Assembly (NCBI RefSeq): GCF_000717655.1
Contig: NZ_JNZY01000042.1
Coordinates: forward strand, 1-53,203
DNA: 53,203 nucleotides
Origin: Streptomyces katrae
Lineage (GTDB): Bacteria > Actinomycetota > Actinomycetes > Streptomycetales > Streptomycetaceae
Reading direction: 5' to 3'
Shown: piece after piece, positions 43,608 through 51,109 of the stretch
Numbering within the stretch: position 1 is the stretch's first letter
Layout of the letters: every line of letters starts with the position of its first letter
Program-made: the position numbers and the translations under genes
The notes under the pieces: generated by a model
Database searches by the model: none
The model's input: only the letters and a program-made list of their open reading frames with translations
What the model was told of the DNA's origin: nothing

Positions 43608-44821
43608 GTGATCCGTGCGTACAAGTTCCTCATGCGGCCCACCGTGGGCCAGACGATTGCGCTCGGCGAGATGCTGCGCGACCACTGCTCGCTCTACAAC
43701 GGAGCATTGCAGGAACGCCGGGACGCCTGGCGGCATGTTTCGAAGACGACAGTCCGGTACGGGCAGCAGTCCGCGCAGCTCAAGGCGATCCGGCGTTCGA
43801 CCCGGAGCGTCAGGGCCGCTGGTCGTTCTCCTCCCAGCAGGCGACGCTTCGCCGTCTCGACAAGGCGTTCGCCGCGTTCTTCCGCCGGGTCAAGTCCGGT
43901 GAGACGCCCGGCTACCCGCGTTTTCGCGGGGTGAACTGGTTCGACACGGTGGACTTTCCCAAGGACGGGGACGGCTGCCGCTGGGACTCCACCCCGCACG
44001 ACGCCGTGACCCGCGTCCGCTTCCAGGGCGTCGGGCACGTCAAGGTCAACCAGCACCGGCCGGTGGTCGGCAAGGTCAAGACCGTCAGCGTCAAGCGCGA
44101 AGGCCGACGCTGGTACGTCATCCTGACCGCCGAGCAGACGCCACCCGAGCCGCTGCCCCAGACGGGCAGCGTGGTTGGCATCGACATGGGCATAGCCTCG
44201 TTCCTCACCACCTCCAATGGTGAGCATGTCGCCAACCCCCGCCACGGCCGCAAGGCCGCGGCGAAGCTCGAAGCCGCACAGCAGGCTCTTGCACGGTTCC
44301 CGCGCGTGCGCCGCGACAAGCGCACCGCCAACCACCGCCGTGCCGTCCAGAAGGTTGCCGACCTGCACCGCAAGGTCCGCCGCCAGCGCCTGGACCACGC
44401 ACACAAGACCGCGCTTGACCTCGTGCGGGAACACGATTTCATGGCGCACGAAGACCTCAAGATCCGCAACATGGTCAAGGCCCCCGCGCCGAAGCCCGAC
44501 CCCGAGACACCGGGCGGCTTTCTGCCCAACGGGGCCGCCGCGAAGGCCGGACTCAATCACTCGATCTCAGATGCCGGATGGGGGGTGTTCCTGACGATCC
44601 TGCGCGCCAAGGCTGAGAGCGCCGGACGGGAAGTGATCGCCGTGGACCCCCGCAACACCTCCCGGACCTGCCCCGAATGCGGGCACGTCTCAACGGAGAA
44701 CCGGCCCACACAGGAGAAGTTCCACTGCGTCTCGTGCGGCCACATCGCGCACGCCGACACGGTAGGCGCTATCAACGTTCTACGGGCCGGGCTGGTCCGT
44801 CGCGAAGCCAAACTGGCATAG
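43608..44821 (+). pseudogene. tnpB: frameshifted TnpB RNA-guided nuclease gene
   Basis: GTG at 43608 (VIRAYKFLMRPTVGQT) with AAGGGGGG upstream opens the N-terminal part (62 codons to LKAIR). The remaining roughly 340 residues continue one frame back from 43793: FDPERQGRW, catalytic Asp in VVGIDMGIASF, Glu in FMAHEDLKI, zinc ribbon CPEC...CVSC and final Asp in HADTVGAINVL. Loss of one G in a presumed CGGGCG at 43791-43795 explains the break. No slippery heptamer is present, so a simple mutation is more likely than programmed frameshifting. The RuvC residues are intact; only the N-terminal join is damaged. Confidence 0.88.
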
Positions 44822-44828
44822 CGAGAAG

Positions 44829-44848
44829 CCCCCTCATTTATGAGGGGG
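44829..44848. repeat. IS right-end hairpin
   Basis: CCCCCTCAT (44829-44837) and ATGAGGGGG (44840-44848) form nine base pairs 7 bases after the tnpB stop. By analogy with this family it is both the transposase-recognised right end and the 3' part of the omega RNA scaffold. Confidence 0.65.
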
Positions 44849-44966
44849 AGGAGTCACGGCTCTTCAGCACCCTAGCGCGCCCTCGCGCGCCTCGTCCCGA
44901 GTTCGTGCCGGGACCCCCCGATCCGGTGTCATCCACGTCAACACGTGGCACGCCAGTCACTACACC

Positions 44967-45704
44967 GTGGTCGGCAACCACCTCCTCCAGCACCGCGAAC
45001 TGTCGGCGACGGCGATCGGGGTCGGGGCGTACATCCAGTCGCTGCCCGACGGCGCCCCGGTCGGCATCAGGGCGCTCACCGAGCGGTTCCAGGAGGGCGA
45101 GAAGCGCATCAGCGCCGCCCTGCGTGAACTGGAGCGGCACGGCTACCTGGAGCGGCGGCGCGAGCGGCTGGACACCGGGCGGGTGGTGACCCGTACGTAC
45201 TCGTACAACAAGCCGCTGACCGGCGGCGACGAGCCCCCTCCGCCGCCGGACCGGGAGCCCGTACCGGAGCCGGAGCCGGAGGAGACCCCGGAGCCGGAGC
45301 CGGAGCCGGAGCCCGGGCCCCCGCCCCCGCGGCTGGAGCCGCACCCGGGGGCGGCGGACCTGCTCGCCGGGCTGCGGCGCTACGATCCACGGCTGCTGCT
45401 GGCGGAGCGCGACGTACAGCGGCTCGCACCGAAGGTCTCGGCCTGGCTGGAGCGCGGGGCGGATCCCGAGGCCATCGGGCTGACCCTGACCGGGAACCTC
45501 CCCGAGGCGATGCGCAGCCCCGCCTCCGTACTCGCGTACCGGCTCGAGGCACTGCTCCCGCCGCGCCTGCCGGCGGCCCCGGCGGTGAGGCCGGTCAGAC
45601 GGCCGGACCCGTTCCAGACCTGCGACGGCTGCGAACGCGCCTTCCGCTCCCCGCACCCCGGTCGCTGCCGCGACTGCCCGCCCGAGGTGCACGCGGCCGC
45701 CTGA
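44967..45704 (+). CDS. winged helix-turn-helix protein with C-terminal zinc-finger-like motif
   Basis: A 245-residue protein from the first available start (VVGNHLLQHRELSATAIG). Residues 1-70 form a winged helix (SLPDGAPVGIRALTERF, KRISAALRELERHGYLERR) of the replication-initiator-like type common in Streptomyces. A Pro/Glu repeat linker (EPEPEPEE) follows, then a helical middle and the terminal CDGCERAFRSPHPGRCRDC. In-frame codons upstream (44928-44966) encode IHVNTWHASHYT-like sequence that I associate with the family's usual N-terminus, but no start codon precedes them: the IS probably removed it. Function unknown. Confidence 0.8.
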   Translation: MVGNHLLQHRELSATAIGVGAYIQSLPDGAPVGIRALTERFQEGEKRISAALRELERHGYLERRRERLDTGRVVTRTYSYNKPLTGGDEPPPPPDREPVPEPEPEETPEPEPEPEPGPPPPRLEPHPGAADLLAGLRRYDPRLLLAERDVQRLAPKVSAWLERGADPEAIGLTLTGNLPEAMRSPASVLAYRLEALLPPRLPAAPAVRPVRRPDPFQTCDGCERAFRSPHPGRCRDCPPEVHAAA

Positions 45705-45864
45705 GCGAGCCCCTTCAGGGGTGGACGTGCTGCGCCGTCCGGCCGCCGCTCAAGGGGCTGCCGAGGCGCCTCGCTCCGCGCTGACGGGCCCGCACCGGGC
45801 CGTAGGGGCGGCGTCGCCGTGCGCCGGCCGACAGCAGGCCGACGCACGGGGAGGCGCTCCGGCG

Positions 45865-48357
45865 TTACATCGTGTAGTAGCCGGCGACGTCGGCGATGAG
45901 GTCGACGGATCCTGCGTTGTTGTAGAAGCTGACCTTTCCGTTCACGACGGGAACGATGACGAGGTTCGGGATCGTCTGCCCGGCGGTGAAGTTGAGGTTC
46001 GACGCGCTGGTGCGGGTCGTGCCGTTGGGGTAGACGGAGACGTAGCTTCCGGTGGTGGGCTCGGTGGCCGTGACGTTCAGGACGAGGGCCGTCACGCCTG
46101 TGGCCGGGATGCCCGCGTTGCCCGTGCCCTGCAGGGTCACCGTCCCGCCCTGGCCGACCTTCGCCTTCGGTACGCCCAGTCCGCTGCGGGTGTCCATGAG
46201 GCGGGTGGGCGTGATCGGCTTGTAGGTGGAGCCGGTGCCGTCCGTCGTGTAGTAGCCGGCGACGTCGGCGATGAGGTCGACGGATCCTGCGTTGTTGTAG
46301 AAGCTGACCTTTCCGTTCACGACGGGGACGACGACGAGGTTCGGGATCGTCTGCCCGGCGGTGAAGTTGAGGTTCGACGCGCTGGTGCGGGTGGTGCCGT
46401 CGGGGTAGACCGACACGTAGCTGTCGGTCGTGGGGTCGGTCGCCGTGACGTTGAGGACGACGGCCGTCACCCCCGCCGCCGGAATCCCGGCCGCGCCCGT
46501 GACCTGCAGGGTCGCGGTGCCGCCCTGGCCCACCTTCCCCTTCGGAACGCCCAGCCCGCTGCGGGTGTCCATCAGCCGCGTGGGCGTGATCGGCTTGTAC
46601 GTACCCAGGCCGGAGACCGGGGGCGGCGTCACCGTCAGCGTGCCGCGCGGGTACACGCTGCCGAGTGCGACGACGCTGATGCTCCAGTTGCCGGCGGGGG
46701 CCGAGCGCAGGTCGACGCTCGCCTTCAGCGTCCGGCCGTCCTCGGAGACCGAGACGGTCGTCGCCGTCAGCGGCGCCGGGCCGCCGGCCAGCCGGACGGT
46801 GGTGTTCATGCCCAGCGCCGTGCCCTGGACGGTGAGGGTTGCGACCGTGCCGCTCTGCGCGGTGCCGGGCGTGACCGTTCCCACGGACACGTCCTCGGAA
46901 CCGCAGGGCGCGTTGGTGCAGACGAGATCCGCGCGGTAGGCCGAATGGCCGGCCCAGTCCTGCAGAGAGAGGACGAACAGGCTCTGGTCGGCGCCCTGGC
47001 AGTCGTACGTGGACGAGCTGCCCGTGCAGAGGTTGCGCCCCGTCTTGTCGTAGAGGGCGGGCTGCGGGCCGGGGGACCCGTCCGTGGCGGTGGAGGTGAT
47101 GTCGGCCCTGAACCGGTCGCCCGAAACGCTCGGAAGGACGGCGCACGTGCCGGTGCGCTGCTCGGAGAGCGTGCCGGTCAGCGGGCCGTACCCGTACGCG
47201 ACCGATCCGACCCGGGGACATTCGGGGGCGGGCCCGGCGGCCGTGGCGATCCGCCAGGCGTCGAGGCGGTAGGAAGCGGGGAGGTGGTAGTTCTCCGGGA
47301 CCTGGGTGACCACCTGGTAGCCGGTGGAGCCCGTGGGGGTGCACGCCCAGGTCCGCTGGTGGCAGGCGATGCCGCCGTTGTTGTCCATGACGAGCACGTT
47401 GGTGCCGTCGTGGACGTCCCGGGGGTTGATGTGCAGCCGGTCCGTGGCGGCGTCCGTGGTGACGCGGTGGCAACGCAGGGTGCCGATCTGGCCGGACGTT
47501 CCGGTCGTGGCCGGGGCGCCGACCGCCGTCGCGGCGGAGACGGTGCAGCCCCGGGCCGTGGCGGTGACGTCGCGGCGGTCCAGGGTGTGGGTGCGCGGGG
47601 CGTCCTGGCCCTGCAGGAGCAGGGTGTACGCCTTGCCGGCGGTGAAGGAGCAGCTGGTGAGGCCGTCCGTGCGGAGCTGCTGGCCCAGGGCGGGGTGGTC
47701 GTAGCAGGAGGGGGGCCCGTTGCCGTCGGTGTCGACGACGCTGAGCGCGTACCTCGGGAACAGGTCCGTGTCGTCCGGGAAGCCGTAGCGGATACGGAGG
47801 AGCTCGGAGGTGGAGTGCGCGTCGGCCGGGATGGTCAGGCAGTGGGAGAAGACGCCGTCGCCGGTCTCCAGCCGCACGGCCGCCGCATCATCGGCGAAAC
47901 TCCCGGCGGGCAGGACCTGACAGCCGTTCTGGGTTACGTCCGTACGGACGAAGTGGACGCCGTACGACCCGGTTTCGGTGGCTTCGTCGGCGTGCACCAG
48001 TGCACGGAACGGTGCCGTGCCGGTGAGCGCGCAGCCACCCCGGTCGAGTTCGGTGGCGGTGCACTGTGCGGTGCCGTTCGTGTCGACCACCTCGACCTGG
48101 ACGGGCACGCCCGCGCCGCCGAGCGAGGTGAGGGCGGCGATCCGGGCGCCCTGCGGGCTCGGCAGCTGCAGGCAGTGCGTCTGCCCGGCGGTGGCGAACG
48201 TTCCTGCGTACCGCCCCTCGGTGACGGCGACGCAGTCCTGAGCGGCCGGCGCGGCGTGCGCGGTGCTCACCGGCAGGAGAAGTGCGGCCAGGACGGCCAG
48301 CAGGCACGTCAGTGAGGTGGAAATCGGACGTCTTATGGACGCCAATGGCGTTGGCAT
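45865..48357 (-). CDS. large secreted protein with C-terminal tandem repeats
   Basis: An 830-residue exported protein. The signal peptide (SLTCLLAVLAALLLPVSTAHA) is followed by a Cys-rich, beta-rich body that contains repeated units with paired cysteines (residues about 40-480), an IPT/TIG-like domain (VGTVTPGTAQSGTVATLTVQG ...) near 500-585, and two 125-residue C-terminal repeats starting TYKPITPTRLMDTRSGLG and ending DLIADVAGYY. The repeats are nearly identical at DNA level. The TRLMDTR repeat occurs in actinobacterial surface or secreted proteins of unknown role. ATG 48357 was chosen; GGGGGG lies 3 bases upstream. Confidence 0.85.
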   Translation of the reverse strand: MPTPLASIRRPISTSLTCLLAVLAALLLPVSTAHAAPAAQDCVAVTEGRYAGTFATAGQTHCLQLPSPQGARIAALTSLGGAGVPVQVEVVDTNGTAQCTATELDRGGCALTGTAPFRALVHADEATETGSYGVHFVRTDVTQNGCQVLPAGSFADDAAAVRLETGDGVFSHCLTIPADAHSTSELLRIRYGFPDDTDLFPRYALSVVDTDGNGPPSCYDHPALGQQLRTDGLTSCSFTAGKAYTLLLQGQDAPRTHTLDRRDVTATARGCTVSAATAVGAPATTGTSGQIGTLRCHRVTTDAATDRLHINPRDVHDGTNVLVMDNNGGIACHQRTWACTPTGSTGYQVVTQVPENYHLPASYRLDAWRIATAAGPAPECPRVGSVAYGYGPLTGTLSEQRTGTCAVLPSVSGDRFRADITSTATDGSPGPQPALYDKTGRNLCTGSSSTYDCQGADQSLFVLSLQDWAGHSAYRADLVCTNAPCGSEDVSVGTVTPGTAQSGTVATLTVQGTALGMNTTVRLAGGPAPLTATTVSVSEDGRTLKASVDLRSAPAGNWSISVVALGSVYPRGTLTVTPPPVSGLGTYKPITPTRLMDTRSGLGVPKGKVGQGGTATLQVTGAAGIPAAGVTAVVLNVTATDPTTDSYVSVYPDGTTRTSASNLNFTAGQTIPNLVVVPVVNGKVSFYNNAGSVDLIADVAGYYTTDGTGSTYKPITPTRLMDTRSGLGVPKAKVGQGGTVTLQGTGNAGIPATGVTALVLNVTATEPTTGSYVSVYPNGTTRTSASNLNFTAGQTIPNLVIVPVVNGKVSFYNNAGSVDLIADVAGYYTM
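45871..46620. repeat. 375-bp tandem direct repeat
   Basis: Two copies (about 45871-46245 and 46246-46620) share long identical blocks, for example the first 70 bases from CGTGTAGTAGCCGGC and the region around GGTTCGGGATCGTC. They encode the two TRLMDTR units. The period of 375 bases keeps frame. Confidence 0.85.
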
Positions 48358-48371
48358 GAACCCCCCAGGGT

Positions 48372-48399
48372 GGTGTGCGACGAGAGATCGTCGCACACC
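48372..48399. terminator. hairpin between decarboxylase and secreted-protein genes
   Basis: A 12-bp perfect stem (48372-48383 with 48388-48399) around a 4-base loop. It lies 15 bases before the start of the secreted-protein gene and downstream of the decarboxylase stop on the same strand, so it is probably the terminator of the latter. A shorter 6-bp stem sits at 48438-48455. Confidence 0.55.
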
Positions 48400-48497
48400 C
48401 TTGCGGAGCCGAGGAGTTGGGGGACCGGCCTCGTGCAACGCCCTTCAGCGGGCGTCGCGACAGGTCACCGCCGGGCGGCGGTTGCCGGGCGGGCGCG

Positions 48498-50828
48498 TCA
48501 GGCTTCCGGCAGGCGGACGCATTCGATCCGGTAGTCGCCGTTCTCCGGGTCGATCGTGACGCCGTGGGCCTCGCTGTGGAAACCAGGGAAGGCCCGGTCG
48601 AAGGCCTCCAGGGCGCCCAGGTACCGCAGCAGCGGGCCGTCGGGGGCGCCGACGGACTCCCCGGGCATCAGCACCGGGATGCCGGGCGGGGTGACCGTGA
48701 CCATCGCGGCCGCCACCCGGCCCGCGGCATCGGCCAGCCGCAGGCGTTCCGTACCGCCCCGGATCAGCTGCTGGTAGCAGTGCTGGGGCGGCGCGACGGG
48801 CTCCGGCAGCTGCTGGAAGGCCGTGTCGAGCGCGGTGATCAGATCGGCGCGGGTGAGGTGCTCGTGCATCTCCCGGCACAGCCGTCCCAGGGTGGTGCCG
48901 GCGTAGCGGCGGGGGAACTGCTCGACCAGACCGGGCAGGACCCGGTCCAGCGGCGCGTCGGAGTCGTACAGGGCCTTGAAGTCCATGAGGGCGTCCATCA
49001 GGGTGCCCCACTTGCCCTTGGTGATGCCCATGGAGAAGAGGACGAGCGTGCTGTAGCTGTCGGTCTTCTCCACGACGATGCCGCGGTTCGCCAGATAGGC
49101 GGTGAGGATCCGCGCAGGGATGCCCCAGGGCGAGGTCTCGCCGGTGGCCGTCACGCCGGGACAGGTCAGGGTCACCTTGACCGGGTCCAGCATGCAGTAG
49201 CCCTCGCCGAGACCGGCGAAACCGTGCCAGTCGGCGCCGGGTTCGAGGTGCCAGCAGCCGGGCTCGCGGCTCAGCAGCGTGGGCGGGGCGTCTGCGAACG
49301 GGATGCGCTCGCCGGTGCCCGGGTCGGTGACGGTGTCGGGCTGCCACACGCCGAAGAACCAGCCGGGCCGGTCGCCCGCGGCGGCGATGCGGCGGCCGGT
49401 GCGGACGACGGCCTGCCGGAAGCGGATCGCCTCGGTGATCGCCTCGTCGATCAGCCACTGGCCCTGCGCGCCGTCCATCATGGCGGTGGCCACGTCCAGG
49501 GAGGCGATCGCGGGATAGAGCGCCGAGGTGGTGCCGTGCATCATGAACGCCTCGTTGAACCGCTCGTGTTCGACGGGTGCGCGGGGCGCCGACTTGACGT
49601 GGACCATCGCGCACTGCGAGAGCGCGGCCAGCAGCTTGTGAGTGGACTGCGTGGAGAAGACGGTGGGCCGCTCGGGCCCCTCGAAGGTGTCGGGGCCGAC
49701 GGCCATCCCGTAGCGCCCGGCGTACAGGGGGTGGAAGCGGGCGTACGCGAACCAGGCCTCGTCGAAGTGCAGGCGCGGGGTGCTGGGGGCGAAGGCCCGG
49801 GCGGTCGCGACGGTGTCGTAGCACAGACCGTCGTACGTGGAGTTGGTCAGGACGGCGTACTGGGCCTCGGGCGACACCGCGCCGGCGGTCAGCGGGTTGG
49901 CCGCGATCCGGGCGGCGACCGCCGCCGCATCGGTCTCGGCCGGCGGCAGCGGGCCGGCCAGGCCGTAGCCGTTGCGCGTGGGCACGAGGTAGACGGGTCG
50001 GGCACCGGAGATCACCAGGCCGTGCAGCACGGACTTGTGGCAGTTGCGGTCCACCAGCGCGATCTCGTCGGAGGTGACGCTGTAGTGGCCCACCATGCGG
50101 TCGGCGGTGGAGTCGCCGTGCAGGACGAAGTACGTACGGTCGGCGCCGAAGACACGGGCGGCGTTGCGCTCGGCCTCGCCGATCGGCCCGCTGTGCTCGA
50201 AGAGCGATCCCAGCTCGCCGACCGAGATCGACAGGTCACTGCGGAAGAGGCGCTCGCCGTAGTACTCGAAGAAGGCCCGTCCGGCGGGGGACTTGAGGAA
50301 CGCGACGCCGCCCGCGTGCGCGGGGGTGTGCCAGGAGTACTCGTGGGCGTCGTCGAAGCGGCGCAGCGCTTTGAAGAAGGGCGGCAGGACGTCCTTGTGG
50401 TACGCCCGGGCGGCGGTGACGACGCGGCCGGCGATGAAGGCGGGGGTGTCCTCCAGGGGCCAGATGTAGCCGACGACCGCCTCGGAGACCCACAGGGGCA
50501 GGTGTTCGAGGTCCTGGTCGGACTCGTCGGCCATGAGGAGGAAGACGGGCAGGTCCTTGAAGCGGCGCGCGATGTGCCGCAGGACCTCGGCGCCTCCGCC
50601 CTCCTCGGCGGCGCCGCCCTTGCCGCCCGGAAGGTCCCAGGCGACGACGGCCGCCGCGAGCCCCGGCTCCGTGTGCAGGGTGGCCCGTGCGTCCCTGGCG
50701 CTGGCGGCCCACCGCGGCTCCAGCCCCTTGTTCTCCATCTCCTTGCCGATGCGCCGCAGTTGCTCAGAACTCGCGCCGCCGCCCAGAGGGTTCTCCCGCA
50801 GAGCCAGCAGGACCGTACCGTTCGCCAT
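48498..50828 (-). CDS. Orn/Lys/Arg family decarboxylase
   Basis: A 776-residue fold-type I PLP enzyme of the ornithine/lysine/arginine decarboxylase family. The N-terminal wing domain (residues about 1-125; it holds an acidic VVAWDLPGG loop) resembles a response-regulator fold; the large domain has HTPAHAGGVAFL, DSTADRMVG, VLTNSTYDGLCYD and the Schiff-base lysine in STQSTHKLLAALSQ; the C-terminal domain runs to the end. It would convert a basic amino acid to the diamine (cadaverine, putrescine or agmatine); the substrate cannot be told. Full length. Confidence 0.93.
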   Translation of the reverse strand: MANGTVLLALRENPLGGGASSEQLRRIGKEMENKGLEPRWAASARDARATLHTEPGLAAAVVAWDLPGGKGGAAEEGGGAEVLRHIARRFKDLPVFLLMADESDQDLEHLPLWVSEAVVGYIWPLEDTPAFIAGRVVTAARAYHKDVLPPFFKALRRFDDAHEYSWHTPAHAGGVAFLKSPAGRAFFEYYGERLFRSDLSISVGELGSLFEHSGPIGEAERNAARVFGADRTYFVLHGDSTADRMVGHYSVTSDEIALVDRNCHKSVLHGLVISGARPVYLVPTRNGYGLAGPLPPAETDAAAVAARIAANPLTAGAVSPEAQYAVLTNSTYDGLCYDTVATARAFAPSTPRLHFDEAWFAYARFHPLYAGRYGMAVGPDTFEGPERPTVFSTQSTHKLLAALSQCAMVHVKSAPRAPVEHERFNEAFMMHGTTSALYPAIASLDVATAMMDGAQGQWLIDEAITEAIRFRQAVVRTGRRIAAAGDRPGWFFGVWQPDTVTDPGTGERIPFADAPPTLLSREPGCWHLEPGADWHGFAGLGEGYCMLDPVKVTLTCPGVTATGETSPWGIPARILTAYLANRGIVVEKTDSYSTLVLFSMGITKGKWGTLMDALMDFKALYDSDAPLDRVLPGLVEQFPRRYAGTTLGRLCREMHEHLTRADLITALDTAFQQLPEPVAPPQHCYQQLIRGGTERLRLADAAGRVAAAMVTVTPPGIPVLMPGESVGAPDGPLLRYLGALEAFDRAFPGFHSEAHGVTIDPENGDYRIECVRLPEA

Positions 50829-50840
50829 CGCATCCGCCTC

Positions 50841-50872
50841 TGTTGTGCCGTTGTGCCGCTGTGCCGTGGTGC
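50841..50872. repeat. short degenerate TGTGCCGT repeats
   Basis: Four imperfect 8-base units (GTTGTGCC, GTTGTGCC, GCTGTGCC, GTGGTGCC) lie just upstream of the decarboxylase start; a GGTGGTGCC series recurs at about 50978-51004. The intergenic stretch 50829-51109 contains no other gene that I can support. Confidence 0.5.
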
Positions 50873-51069
50873 CGACATGTCGTCGTCCGGCGGCACAGTC
50901 TTTCGATGGTGCGCGGATGCTTGCCGATCTTCGGTGACTGCTTCACTCGCACGAGGGGCGAGGAGGCCGGCGGTGGGGTGGTGCCGGTGGTGCCGGTGGT
51001 GTGGAGGTGTCGGGTGGGTTCGGGTCGGGGTGGTTGGAGGGGTGGTCAGCCGGAGTGGGCGTGCATAGA

Positions 51070-51082
51070 TTACCGGCGGTAA
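51070..51082. promoter_or_regulatory. palindrome TTACCGGCGGTAA upstream of acyl-CoA ligase
   Basis: A perfect 13-base dyad (centre base G) lies 27 bases before the GTG of the acyl-CoA ligase, with CATAGAT just left of it resembling a -10 region. It is a candidate operator for a fatty-acid-responsive regulator. Confidence 0.45.
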
Positions 51083-51109
51083 CTCCCGAGTCGAGCCGAG
51101 GAGGGCGCC

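Larger units (their letters stand above)
43020..44856. mobile_element. IS200/IS605-type insertion sequence
   Basis: Divergent tnpA (minus) and tnpB (plus) are bounded by end hairpins: left CCCGGCC-TTCA-GGCCGGG (43044-43061) and right CCCCCTCAT-TT-ATGAGGGGG (44829-44848). No terminal inverted repeats or target duplication are expected for this single-strand transposing family. The exact ends cannot be fixed from one copy, so limits are approximate. Confidence 0.75.

Noticed and set aside
43608..44821. Programmed -1 frameshift in tnpB
   Set aside because: No slippery heptamer or downstream pseudoknot is evident at 43785-43800; loss of one G in a CGGGCG run is simpler.
43044..44848. CRISPR-like or retron element near the hairpins
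   Set aside because: Only two unrelated hairpins flank IS200/IS605 genes; no spaced direct repeats or reverse transcriptase are present.
48372..48399. Riboswitch upstream of the secreted repeat protein
   Set aside because: A single perfect 12-bp stem without a multi-helix core; better explained as the terminator of the upstream decarboxylase gene.
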